DNA of 64,000 bases, from NCBI GenBank assembly GCA_036365145.1, contig JAEOAD010000013.1, forward strand, positions 42,969,001 to 43,033,000, read 5' to 3'. Shown here piece by piece: positions 50,699 to 61,590 of the stretch. Source of the DNA: Orientallactaga sibirica (lineage: Eukaryota > Chordata > Mammalia > Rodentia > Dipodidae). Under the pieces are notes generated by a model. The model had not been told where the DNA came from. It searched no databases and worked only from the letters and a program-made list of their open reading frames with translations. The position numbers were made by a program, and so were the translations under genes. Numbering within the stretch: the first letter of the stretch is position 1; every line of letters starts with the position of its first letter.

Positions 50699-51413
50699 AA
50701 ATTTTTTTTGTTTATTTTTATTTATTTGAGAGTGACAGAGAAAGAGGCAGAGAGAGAGAGAGAGAGGGAATGAGAATGGGCGCACCAGGTCCTCCAGCTA
50801 CTGCAAATGCACGCCAGATGCGTGCACCACCTTGTGCATCTGGCTTATGTGGGTACTGGGGAATTGAGCCTCAAACTGGGGTCCTTAGGCTTCACAGGCA
50901 CTAACCACTAAGCCATCTCTCCGCCTGATTGTTGTATTTTTAATTTAATTTATTTATTTGAGAGAGAGAAAGAGGCAGAGAGAGAGAGAGAGAGAGTGGG
51001 TGCGCCAGGGCCTCCAGCCACTGCAAATGAACTCCAGGTACATGCACCCCCTTGTGCATCTGGCTGATATGGGTCTTGGAGAATCGAACCGGGATCCTTT
51101 AGCTTTGCAGGCAAACACCTTAACTGCTAAGCCATCTCTCCAGCCCTGATGGTTGTATTTTTTAAAAATTTTTTTGGAGAGAGACACAGAGAGACACAGA
51201 CAGAGAGAGAAGGAGAGGAAGACAGATAGAGATGGGCATGCCAGCAGCCTCTCAGCTGCTGTGAACGAAATCCAGATGCGTGCGCCCCCTTGTGGTCAAG
51301 TGCGGCATTGTGTCCTTGCGTCACTTTGCATCTTGCTAAATGTGGGACCTGGAGATTGGAACCCGGTTCTTAGCCTGCAGGCGCCTTAACCGCTAGGCCA
51401 TCTCTCCAGCCCT
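50699..51413 (-). repeat. Three antisense DIP SINEs in series
   Basis: DIP 50700-50926, DIP 50942-51147 and a long-type DIP 51163-51413, all minus. Each is bounded by a GAT-N-GTTGTATTTT sequence (50682, 50927, 51148, 51414), pointing to repeated insertion at the same target. Confidence 0.85.
51282..51295 (-). promoter_or_regulatory. CTCF-like motif in long DIP SINE
   Basis: On the minus strand it reads CCACAAGGGGGCGC, one base from the CTCF core CCACCAGGGGGCGC, and is the best of the five seen in this window. Confidence 0.4.
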
Positions 51414-51420
51414 GATAGTT

Positions 51421-51885
51421 GTATTTTTAATGATGGGGGGGGGGAAGCACATCTAAAACTGAAGCTTCTGGATGAACCACTCGTTCTTGCTCGTCTTGTC
51501 TCTCCTCAAACTTGACCTTGGCTTCCCATCTGGTCTTATGTTTCAGAGCTGGGTCTCTGAAGACATCTTTGATGACAACAGTTTTGTCCAAGGGGATATC
51601 CACAGAGTATCTTGTGGGCATGAGGTGATTATAGTTATAAACTTTCACAAAAGACTTGATCTTTGATCTTTTGGCACTTTTCTTCTTGCCCATGGCAGCT
51701 GTCACTTTGCATGGATAGCGGTCAATTCCAGCCACCAGAACATGGCTATATGGACGGTTGGAGGTGCCATCATCAATATTCTTCACGATGACGGTTTTGT
51801 GTCTGGAGTAGTGGCCAGCAGGATCAGCACCACTTTCCTGGGTTTCATTAACTTGCCCATTTTGACAGCCAGCAATGGGCTCACA
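51421..51885 (-). pseudogene. RPL27: RPL27 processed pseudogene
   Basis: An intronless broken copy of the 60S ribosomal protein L27 mRNA. On the minus strand ATG at 51860-51858 begins MGK-MKP.KVVL as in L27. A one-base loss in the LAGRYSGRK region shifts frame. The main frame then reads [75 protein letters not shown] and EAKVKFEER, all L27. Two bases are missing at the ERYKTGK site, shifting frame again before the terminal KWFFQKLRF-like segment and TAG (51453-51455). A remnant of the 3' UTR with CATCATTAAAAAT follows. TTTGTATTTTT sequences on both sides (51420, 51899) suggest a target-site duplication. Not functional as L27. Confidence 0.94.
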
Positions 51886-52459
51886 GCAGAAAACTTAATT
51901 TGTATTTTTCAGTCAAATGTTTATATCTCAGTTCTAGGTGAGGTGTGCCGAAAATAATTCATTGGGGCAAAGGAAAAAATAATGAAAGCTATTTACTTGT
52001 ATAAAAATAGTTAATTAGCCGGGCGTGGTAGCACACGCCTTTAATCCCAGCACTAGGGAGGCAGAGGTAGGAGGATCACCATGAGTTTGAGGCCACCCTG
52101 AGACTACATAGTTAATTCCAGGTCAGCCCTGGACCAGAGTGAGACCCTACCTCAAAAAACCAAAACCAAAAAAAAAAAAAAAAGTTAATTAGCTAGGCAT
52201 GGTGGTGCACACCTTTAATCCCAGCACTCAGGAGGCAGAGGTAGGAGGATTGCTGTGAGTTCAAGGCTACCCTGAGAACACAGGGTGAATTCCAGGTCAG
52301 CATGAGCTAGAGTGAGACCCTACCTTGAATAAACAACAACAAAAAAAATTTTTTTAAATGAAAACAATGCAGGCATGATGGCATAGACCTCTCATTCCTA
52401 GCACTCTGAAGACAGAGACAGGTGGACAGCCAGTTTGAGTCCAGCCTATGCTATATGTA

Positions 52460-52530
<71 letters not shown>

Positions 52531-52935
52531 TCTAGTTTAAGGCCCTATAGGGAGACCATATCTCAAAAAACCAAGGGCCAAGTATGTAATTCAGTGGTAG
52601 ACCACTTGTCCAGCATGTGGAAAACCTTGAAAAAGAATAAGAAGAAAGAAAATTAAGTGCTACTAATATGTGATATAATTATGAAATTGGTAACTTATTC
52701 TGAAATGACCAGTGATTTCATGTCAAGCATGGTAAATCTTGATATGTCAGAGAGGTTTTCAGTGGTATCTTTTTTTTCAGGACATTTTAAAGTATTGTAA
52801 TTCACCTGTCTCTGATTAGATGTATTTATGGGTAATATTTCTTGATTTTAATAGTAGCCCTCACGAAATAGATACCTTTAAAATTTCCTACAAAGAAGTC
52901 ATAGGTGAATTTTATAATACAAGCATGAAAAAATA
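51886..52935. repeat. B1 pair, ID relic and dinucleotide repeats
   Basis: B1 52018-52162 (+) and 52192-52330 (+), an old B1-like copy 52366-52458 (+), a TG/TA/CA run 52459-52529 and an ID-like relic about 52570-52635 (+). The sequence 52640-52935 is unique, with no gene seen. Confidence 0.7.
52461..52500. repeat. 40-bp perfect palindrome (GT)5(AT)10(AC)5
   Basis: The bases run GTGTGTGTGT, then ten AT pairs, then ACACACACAC, and read the same on both strands. The CA part continues to 52529. Such DNA can extrude a cruciform and is prone to length change. Confidence 0.95.
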
Positions 52936-53394
52936 GTCCTGTCAGCCGGGTGTGGTGGCATATGCCTTTAATTCCAGCACTCGGGAGGCAGAGGTAAGAG
53001 GATCACCTTGAGTTCAAGACCACCCTGAGACTACATAGTAAATTCCAAATTAGCCTGGGGTAGAATGAGACCCTACCTCAAAAAAAACAAAAAAGAAAAA
53101 AAGAAATAATATTCCCTTCTTAGTTACATATGATTTTTCTTCATATTGCAGAAATTAGCAAAAGTGGAATTAAGTAGATTATGTGAAATTGGGCATATAA
53201 GAAATATATGGGGCTGGGGATGTGGTTCCATATAATAGCACTTGATTTCTATCAATGTCAGAGAACAAAAAGCAAAGCCAGCCATGAATGACACATGCTT
53301 GTCATCCCAACACCTGTGAGTCTAAAGCAGGAAGATTGTGAGTTTAGTCCAATGTAGTAAATAGAAGACAGTGTCTCAAAGAGCAAACAAACAG
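52936..53394. repeat. B1 and unique sequence
   Basis: B1 52945-53085 (+), then about 300 bases with an old SINE-like relic (53280-53390); no gene. Confidence 0.6.
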
Positions 53395-55633
53395 TGTCAC
53401 TTTCTTCCTTGTTGGGATAAAGTATCCAACAGAAGCAACTTAGAGAAAGAGGGGTTTATTTTAGGTCACAGTTTCATGATGGGAGATGCATGGCTGCGGC
53501 CCCTTCTGTGGTGGCAAGAACTTGAGGCATGATCTGTTATATCTCAGCAGATTAGGAAGCAGAGAGGTTAGGCCAGAACTAGGGCCAGCTATGACTCTAA
53601 CCCTGTCCCCACTGTTCTGTGTCTGCCAGCTAGTTTCCATGTCCAAAAGGTTCTACAACCAGCACCTCCAGCTGAGTACCAAGTTGAACCTGTTGGGATA
53701 TTTCATATTCAAACCACAAATTTGTGTCCTTGGCTCCCATAGGTTCACAACCATATCACAAAGCAAAATGTATGCAGTCCAGTCTCATGAGTCCCATAGG
53801 CTTACAGTTTCAATACTGTTCAAAAGTCCACAGTCTCCTCTAAGATTCTCCAACCCCCTCTCTTTCCTTCCTTTCATCTCCCTCCCCCTCTTCCTTTCTC
53901 TCCCTTCTCTGTCTCTCTCTTGCTCTCTCTTATTTATTCATTTTTTTTGTTTTTTCAAGGTAGGGTCTCACTCTAGCCCAGGCTGACCTGGAATTCACTA
54001 TGTAGTCTCAAGGAAATCCTCCTACCTCTGCTTCCCGAGTGCTGGGATTAAAGGTGTGCACTACCACACCTGGCTCTCTCTCTCTCTTTTTGAGACAGGG
54101 TCTCACTGTGTAATCCAAACTGGCCTAAAACTCGGGCAATCTTCCTTTCTCAGCTTCCTGAGTTCTGGGATTACAGGTGTGAGCTACTGTGCCCTATTTA
54201 CAACTCAGATGGTCTCTTACCTGTGAGCCCTGAAAGAGCAAAAATAAGTTACAGGGCTGGAGAGATGGCTTAATGGTCAAGGTGCTTGCCTGCCAAGCCA
54301 AAGGACCCAGGTTTAACTCCCCAAGACCCACTTAAGCCAGATGCACACACATCTGGAGTTCGTTTGCAGTGGCTGGAAGCCCTGTCATGCCCATTCTCCC
54401 TCTCTCTACCTGCCTAGTTCTGTCTCTTTCTCTCTCTCAAATAAATAAAAATAAAATATATTTTTAAAATTTTTATTTATTTATTTGCAAGCAGAGAGAG
54501 AGAGAGAGGGAGAAGAGAGGCAGACAGAGAGCAAATGGGCATGCCAGGGCCTTTAGCCACTACAAACGAACTCCAGATGCATGCTCCACCTTGTGCATCT
54601 GGCTTATGTGGGTCCTGAAGAATCAAACTGGGACCCTTTGGCTTCGCAGGCAAACACCTTAACTGCTAAGCCATTTCTCCAGCCCTAAAAATAAAATATA
54701 TTTTTAAAAAAGTTACATTCTTGTCTGTTGGAAGTAACAATAGCACAGAGTAAATGTTCCCATAGCCAAAAATGAGGAATAGAGACATAGCAAGGAAAGA
54801 CTGGACCAAAGCAAGACTGAAATTTGCCAGAAACTCCATGTACAACACCTGTGTTTTATGATTTTGTGCTTCAGCTGGCTTGGGTAGTCCTGCTCCTATC
54901 TCCATTCTGTTGAGCTCTCTCCATAATTTATTTGCCTTTGGCAGTTGTCTCGCAGTCCGGCATTTCTAATATCTTGGGGTCTCCATTGTAATTTAGGCCT
55001 CACCTTGACAACTTTATGCACATCCTACTCAGGAGCTCTACGCAAGGAACCTGATACATTAGCAGCTTTCTGTGACATTTGTACAGTTCTCCATTACCCC
55101 CTCACTCTTTTTTTTTTTTTTTTTTTGAGGTAGGGTCTCATTCTGGCCCAGGCTTCCATTAAACTCTGCTTGGAACATTCTAGGGTTTCTCTAGCCTGTA
55201 GCTCCCAACTTTTCCCCATTCCTCCTACAGACCAGTTCCAAAGGCCTATGACCACATATGGTCAGGTTTATCACAACAGCCCCACTTCATAGCACCAGCA
55301 TTCTGCATTAGTTATTTTTATATTTGCTTTGACAAAATACCTGGTGGAAACAACTTAGAGGAAAATGGATTTATTTTTAACTTACAGTGTCATGGTGGAG
55401 GAGACTTGTGGCTAGGGCTCCATCTATAGTGGCAGGAGCTTGAGATATGACTTGTTACATCTCAGAAGATCAAGAAGTAGAAAAAGGTTGAGCTAGAACC
55501 AGGACCAGCTATAATCCCTGTCCCTACTGCCCCATATCCAGAAGGTTCCACAAACTCCCAAAACAGTGCTGCTATCTGGGGATTACGTGTTCCAGCATGT
55601 GAGTCTGTGGGGAACATTTCACATTCAAACCAT
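53395..55633 (+). mobile_element. LTR-like composite element with paired ends (copy 2)
   Basis: Same layout as 4450-7806. The first end (53395-53718) begins TGTCACTTTCTTCCTTGTTG and ends CATATTCAAACCACA; the second (55314-55633) begins TGCATTAGTTATTTTTATA and ends CACATTCAAACCA. Between them are blocks shared with copy 1: CCATAG-CAAAAA-GGAAT, AGCAA-GAAAGA-TGGA-CAAAG, CTTGGGTAG-CT and CAACTTTATGCA. Interruptions: B1 53955-54075 (-), an old B1 54085-54195 (-), DIP 54255-54450 (+), DIP 54470-54685 (-), a short B1 scrap 55110-55155. No coding frame for a polymerase or Gag. Family unnamed by me. Confidence 0.5.
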
Positions 55634-56992
55634 GTATATAAAGAAATACTGTCTAAAAATATATTGAAATGTTAGTAAGAATGGTGTTTATGTACATGCA
55701 TATATGTACTGCGTATACAATGTTGGTACTGTAAAATTATATTGCCTATTGTCTTTATAACATCCTAGTTTGTATAAGTGCATTGTACGATAGTCCCACA
55801 ATGATGAAATCACTACAGGTGATTTCTCAGAGTGTATCCTCATTGTTAAGCCATGCTTGACTTTGTAAGAAAAAGATTTCTGGTGTTATGAAATATTTCA
55901 GTATATGTGCTGATGAACTGGGCACTATGAAATAGTTTTTTTTTCCCTAATATATTTTATTTATTTACTTGTAAGGAGAAAGAAAGAGAGAAGAAAAGAA
56001 AAAAAAAGAAAAGAAAAGAAAGAATGTTATGGGTGCATTAGGGTGTCTTGCCACTGGAAACAAACTCTAGATGCACGCACCACTTTGTGCATTTGGCTTT
56101 ATGTGGTTACTGAGGAATTGAACCCAGGCTGTCAGACTTTGCAAGCAAGTGCCTTAAATCACTGAGTCATCTCTGTAGCTCCTGAAGTAGTTTAAATAGT
56201 GAGAAAATAAGTGAATAAGCCGGGTGTGGTAGTGCACGCCTTTAATCCCAGCACTCGGGAGGCAGGGGTAGGAGGTTCACCATGAGTTTGGAGCTACCCT
56301 GAGACTACATAGTAAATTCCAGGTCAGCCTGAGCTAGAGTGAGACCCTACCTCGAAAAACCAAAAGAACAAAACAAAACAAAAAACTTGAGGCTTGAGAC
56401 ATGGCTTAGCAGTTAAGGTGCTTGCCTTCGAAGTCTAAAAACCATATTCAATTCCCCAGTACCCACATGAGCCTGATGCACAAATTGGTCTGGGGTTGGT
56501 TTGCAGTAGCTAGAGGCCCTGGCGTGCCCAGTTCTCTCTATCTGCCTCTCTCTCTCTCTCTGCCTCTCCCGGTCTCTGTCAAATAAACAAACAAATAAAT
56601 AAAAAGACAAAAAAATAAAACTATATGGAATTGAACACTTAATCTCAAACCCTTTCCATATCTCTCTTTTCTTCCATGCATAATCTTAGAATTCTCAATG
56701 TATCTTTGTGGACTGTGTTTTTATATTTTTTACTACATATGGATGTTTGAGTATATAGTTTGGATTTTTGATAAACTAGGTTTATTGAGACTTAAAAAAA
56801 TATTTGAGAGTGAGAGAGAGGGGCAGATAGAGTAGAGAGAGAATGGGTGCACCAGGGCCTCCAGCCACTGCAAACAAACTCCAGATGCATGCACCATCTT
56901 GTGCATCTGGCTTACGTGGGACTTGGAGAATCCATCCTGGTCCTTAGGCTTCTCAGGCAAGTGCCTTAAACCGCTAAGCCATCTCTCCAGCC

Positions 56993-57032
<40 letters not shown>

Positions 57033-57060
57033 AAATTTGGGGTTATTATTCATATACTGG
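55634..57060. repeat. Unique DNA and SINEs
   Basis: 55634-55940 is unique. DIP 55960-56185 (-); B1 56217-56360 (+); DIP 56385-56590 (+); unique 56615-56790; DIP 56800-56995 (-) followed directly by a TG repeat 56997-57029. Confidence 0.7.
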
Positions 57061-57960
57061 TAAGTTAGTACTAGTTCTAATGGGTAAATCCTGAAATTGC
57101 AAAGGTTTCACATAATTGCTTGCTCACATAGAGCTCCTTCAGGGATAAAGAAGGAGCTATATTGTATGGAGTCACTTGAGACCCAGGCTGATAGAGGCTC
57201 TGTCATTTTCAACATTTGGTTTCCAGAGTTGCTCTAGGCATCAACATCCATCTAATAACCATAAAAGAGTAGAGATTGGTGTTGGGGACTTTTAGGGACC
57301 AGTTCTGAGTAGTGGAATATATCACTTCTGTTCATGGTCTGTTGGCTAGACAAGTCATATGACACTTTCTAGGGCTCACATTTTCCAACCAAGGAAGAAA
57401 AGAAAGGAGGAGGGAAGGAATGAAGGAAGGAAGGAAGGGAGGGAGTGAGGGAGGGAGGAAGAAAGGGACGGAGGGAGGAAGAAAGGAAATACAGAACAGT
57501 ATATGTGGCCCATAGTATTCCTACTGGACAAAGCTGTTCTAGATTTTTAGGCAGTGTCCTCAAATGTCCTAAAACACAATAATAATCCACTGTAAGTATT
57601 CTTCTCCTTCCTCCATTATTCAGTGGCAACAATGGCATGCATCTGTGTAAAACTTTAAGACAGTAACAAGAATGAAATCAGACTTCCCATACAGTGCCAT
57701 TGGACAAAGCCGCTTGGTAATAACTGATACAATAGCAAAAATGTGTCAATCCGACTCTAGATTTATATATAAGAAGTCAATAAACATATGCTAAAGGGCA
57801 CATATACAAATTATAGCATTATGTATAGAACAGAGGTTACTAGCTACCCACCAGTTTTATATTATTTTAATACAGACTTGGTTCTTAAAATTAACTGCCA
57901 AGCCAAAGACTACATTTGAGTCCTCCCTCCCTTCCTCCCTCCCTCCCTCCCTCCCTTCCT
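57061..57960. other. Mostly unique intronic DNA
   Basis: Contains a GGAA/GGGA purine tract (about 57392-57490) and a TCCC tract (57920-57960). No exon recognised. Confidence 0.5.
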
Positions 57961-58320
57961 TTTTTGAGGTAGGGTTTCACTCTAGCCCAGGCTGACCTAG
58001 AATTCACTATGTAGTCTCAGAGTGGCCTCGAAGTTATGGCTATCCTCCTACCTCAGCCTCCTGAGTGCTGGGATTAAAGGCGTATGCCACCACGCCCGGC
58101 TCTGTTCTATATTTTCTATTTGCCACTTTGTTAAAATGTAAACAGGGTCAAATATGGTGTGTGGTATTTTGAATAGATGCCCCCCAATAGATTCAGGAGT
58201 TTATTAAAACTTCTTATATTTCTAGCTGGAGGAGGTGTCACTGGAAGATCTTAGGGTCCACCCCTAAGGGTGTGGTGATAGATTTGGGGTTCCAGTCTAA
58301 AGATTTGCAAAGGTATGTCA
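57961..58320. mobile_element. Antisense B1 and MaLR-like LTR fragment
   Basis: B1 57963-58100 (-). Then 58160-58310 opens TGTGGTATTTTGAATAGATG and has GGAGGAGGTGTCACTGGAAG, resembling the left half of a MaLR-type LTR on the + strand; weaker than the copy at 7.9 kb. Confidence 0.45.
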
Positions 58321-58342
58321 TACCAATAAAAAAATAACTCAT

Positions 58343-58527
58343 GGGCTGGAGAGATGGCTTAGCGGTTAAGGTGTTTGCCTGCAAAGCCAAGGGATCCTGG
58401 TTCAACTCTCCCAGTACTCAGGAGGCTGAGGTAAGAGGATCAGTGAGTTCAAGGCCTCTGAGACTACATAGTGAATTCCAGGTCAGCCTGGACTACAGTG
58501 AAACCCTACATCAAAAACCAAAAACAA
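58343..58527 (+). mobile_element. Chimeric DIP-B1 SINE
   Basis: A DIP head with intact A box (TGGCTTAGCGG) and B box (GGTTCAACTC) runs to about 58408, then switches at CCCAG into B1 from its CCCAGTACTCAGGAGG position to the B1 tail. CCCAG is present in both parents at that point. The layout, tRNA head plus 7SL-type body, is that of rodent B4, but built from local DIP and B1. Confidence 0.7.
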
Positions 58528-58765
58528 GGGCTGGAGAGATGGCTTAGCGGTTGAGGTGCCTGCCTCCTAAGCCTAAGAACGCCAGTTCCAATCTCCAGGT
58601 CCCACGTTTAGCCAGATGCAAAGGGCGCAATGCCGCACTTGACCACAAGGGGGCACACACATCTGGATTTCGTTCGCAGCAGCTGAGAGGCTGCTGGCAT
58701 GCCCATCTCTATCTGTCTTCTTCTCCCTCTCTCTGTCTCTCTCTGTGTCTCTCTCAAAAAAAAAA
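58528..58765 (+). mobile_element. Long-type DIP SINE
   Basis: Starts GGGCTGGAGAGATGGCTTAG and has the long-form middle AAGGGCGCAATGCCGCACTT plus CACAAGGGGGCACAC, a CT-rich end and an A tail. The CTCF-like motif CCACAAGGGGGCAC is at 58643-58656. Confidence 0.9.
58643..58656 (+). promoter_or_regulatory. CTCF-like motif in long DIP SINE
   Basis: CCACAAGGGGGCAC, two differences from the CTCF core CCACCAGGGGGCGC. Confidence 0.35.
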
Positions 58766-58774
58766 AAAAATTGG

Positions 58775-59090
58775 GGTGAGCAGGAAGATGGTTCAGTGGG
58801 CAAAGTACTTGCTACTAACAAGCATGACCAGAGTTCAGATTCTAGAGCCCTCATAAACATGGATATGGTTGTACATGTCTGTAACCCCAGTGTTCCTGTG
58901 GAGAGATGGGAGGTAGAGATAGGAGAATCCCTGGAAGCTTGTGGGATAGCTAGCCTGATCTGTATAGTGTCAAACAAGAGAACTTGCCTCAAAACAAGGT
59001 AGAAGGTAAGGACTGACACTTGAGCTTGTCCTCTGACCATCAAGTGCATGCCCACACAAACATGCACATATACACACAATACAATATAGG
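58775..59090 (+). mobile_element. B4 SINE
   Basis: A tRNA-like head (GCAGGAAGATGGTTCAGTGG) joins a B1-like body (GTCTGTAACCCCAGTGTTCC, GGAGAATCCCTGGAAGCTTG, TGCCTCAAAACAAGGTAGAA) and an ACACA-rich end. This is the B4 consensus order. Confidence 0.75.
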
Positions 59091-61154
59091 GTGTAATGAG
59101 CTATTAAATTGGGAATTTTCTTTTTAAAAAATTTATTTATTTGAGAGACGGAGGGAAAGAGGGAGAGAACAAGTACATCAGGGCTTCCCAGTACTGCAAA
59201 CAAACTCCAGACATATGAGCATCATTGTGCATCTAGCTTTACATGGGTACTGGGGAATCAAACCCAGGTCAACAGGCTTTGCAACCACAGAGCCATCTCC
59301 CCAGCCTGAGAATTTTCTTAATTTCTCATGTATATTTTCACTTAAGACTTAACTATCTTCTCTATACCTGTGAGGAAGACCAGTCTATTACTTCTTAGTG
59401 TAACTCAACAATGAAAAAGAACCAAAAACTAGTTGCTGATTAGAAATATCAAAGATAATTTTTCCTGGTGACTTAATTCCAGGATGACTCATAAGATAAC
59501 TTCAAAAACATTCTAGTTGTCTTTTGTGGATTAAAGTATTTTGCCTGCATTCACCAAAAGTGAATAACCTCTGCTTTTTTGTTATTGTTTTAGTTTTTTC
59601 AAGGTAGGGTCTATCCCAGGTTGATTTGGAATTTACAGAAATCTTCTTTAGTCCTTACATATCACAACTTTTTAGTCAACATATTTTCTATTTTGTGGGT
59701 TTAAATACAAGATTAAGCCGGGTGTGGTGACTTAGGTCTTTTATCCCAGCACTTGGGAGGCAGAGGTAGGAAGATCACTGTGAGTTCGAGGCCACTCAAA
59801 GACTATGTAGTGAATTCCAGGTCAGCCTGGGCTAGAGTGAAACCCTACCTCAAAAAACAAAAAACAAAACAAAAACAAATAAACACAAAATTAAAACAGG
59901 GCTGAAGATGGTAGTGCACCCTAGCATTTGGGAGGTGGAGGCAGGAGGATTATGAATCTGAGGCCAGCCTATTCTCTAAAACCAAAACCAAATATTAGTA
60001 AATCTATTAAAAAAAATTTTTTTTTTGAGGTAAGGTTTCACTCTAGCTCAGGATGACCTAGAATTCTCTCTGTAGTCTCAGGGTGGCCTCGAACTCATGG
60101 CGATCCTCTTACCTCTGCCTCCTGAGTGCTGGGATTAAAGGCTTGGGCCACCACGCCTGGCTTTAGTAAATCTTTTTTTTTTTTTGGTTTTTCGAGGTAG
60201 GGTCTCACTGTAGCTCAGGCTGACCTGGAATTCACTCTGTATTCTCAGGGTGGCCTTGAACTCATGGTGATCCTCCTACCTCTGCCTCCCGAGGGCTGGG
60301 ATTAAAGACGTGCGCCACCACGCCCGGCTCTAGTAAATCTATTTTTTGAGAAATATATGTATATAATATTTTTAAAAGATGTTGAAGTATAAATATAGAT
60401 ATGAAAAATAAGAGAAATTTTGCACATGTGTATTTGTATGGGTGTTCCAGGTCTCTTACCACTGTAAACAAATGCCCATCTGGCTCTTTTTTAAAAAAAA
60501 TTTTAAGATTTTATTTTTATTTTTTATTTATTTATTGAGACAGAGAGAGGGAAAGAGAGAGGGAGAGTGAGACTGGGCATGCCAGGGCCTCTAGCCAGTG
60601 TAAATGAACTCCAGATGCTTGCGCCTCCTTGTGCATCTGGCTTACATGGGCCTGGAGAATCGAATTGGGGTCCTTAGGCTTCACAGGCATGTACCCTAAC
60701 TGCTAAGCCATCTCTCCAGCCCATCTGGCTTTATAAAGGTGGCTGGGAAGTTGAACTAGGGTGAGCAGACTTGTAAGGAAGCACTTTTAACTACTGAACC
60801 ATCTCCTCAGCCCCTTGATATATTTTTACTTAGGTTAAAACTCTAGAGGGCAGGAAATCATGTTGTGAACATGTTCTTTATTGAGCCTGACATGTTGTTA
60901 TATAAATGTTAGAGGTAAACTGTATGAGTTACTTTTTTATTTTATTTTTTATATTTTATTTATTTGACAGAAAGTGGCAAGTGGGGTGGGGGAGAGAGAA
61001 GATGGGAACGCCAGGGCCACGAGCCACTGCAAACAAACTCTAGAAGCATGTGCCCCCTTATGCATCTGGCTTATGTGGGTCCTGGAGAGTTGAACCAGGA
61101 TCCCTTGGCTTTGCAGGCAAACACCTTAACTGCTAAGCCATCTCTCCAGCCCAT
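59091..61154. repeat. SINE cluster with nested DIP
   Basis: An old DIP 59130-59305 (-); unique 59310-59590; B1 scrap 59600-59650 (-); B1 59715-59860 (+); old B1 59895-59990 (+); B1 60020-60163 (-) and 60190-60328 (-); an old DIP at 60425-60490 and 60722-60815 (-) split by a younger DIP (60520-60720, -), with CCCATCTGGCT on both sides (60474 and 60720); DIP 60960-61153 (-). Confidence 0.75.
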
Positions 61155-61590
61155 GAGTTACTTTTTTATTGGTATGATATACCTGAGAAAAAAAAAAAAA
61201 GGATATTTTTGGGGCCATGATTTCACAGGTCTGTTCATAGTTCCCTTGCTCCATTGCTGTGGGTCATTTGTAAGGCACAGCATCATGATGGGAGAGGGAT
61301 GTGGTGGAGAAGGCTGCTCAACTCATGGCTGTTGGGAAGCAAAGACCTAGGAAGGGACTGAATAACATAAGGTCTACTGAGGCACTCCCCAGTGACCTTC
61401 TTTCTCCAGCTAAGCCTTGTCTCCTAGTTTCCACCTTTTCTCAGTAATGCCATCAAATATGAATCCATCAGTGGTTTGAAAGAGGTCAAGAGCCTTATGA
61501 TGGAATTCCTTCCCCATCAAGCTGGCAGTCAAGCCTGTAACCCATGAACCTTTGGAGAAGACTTCATATCTAAACTATAACAGTGACTAT
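61155..61590 (+). mobile_element. Possible solitary LTR-like element
   Basis: Opens TGAGTTACTTTTTTATTGG and ends TTCATATCTAAACTATAACA; internal blocks (ATGATGGGAGAGG, CCCCAGTGACC, CTCCAGCTAAGCC) resemble the ends of the composite elements at 4.45 and 53.4 kb. Distant and unclassified. Confidence 0.35.

Noticed and set aside
51427..51786. A functional RPL27 gene
   Set aside because: Frame is lost near both ends, there are no introns, and the true gene would carry the normal terminal motif in frame.
53486..53986. A 166-codon frame in the second LTR-like element
   Set aside because: It crosses the end repeat, internal DNA and into a B1; no polymerase, Gag or Env feature is visible.
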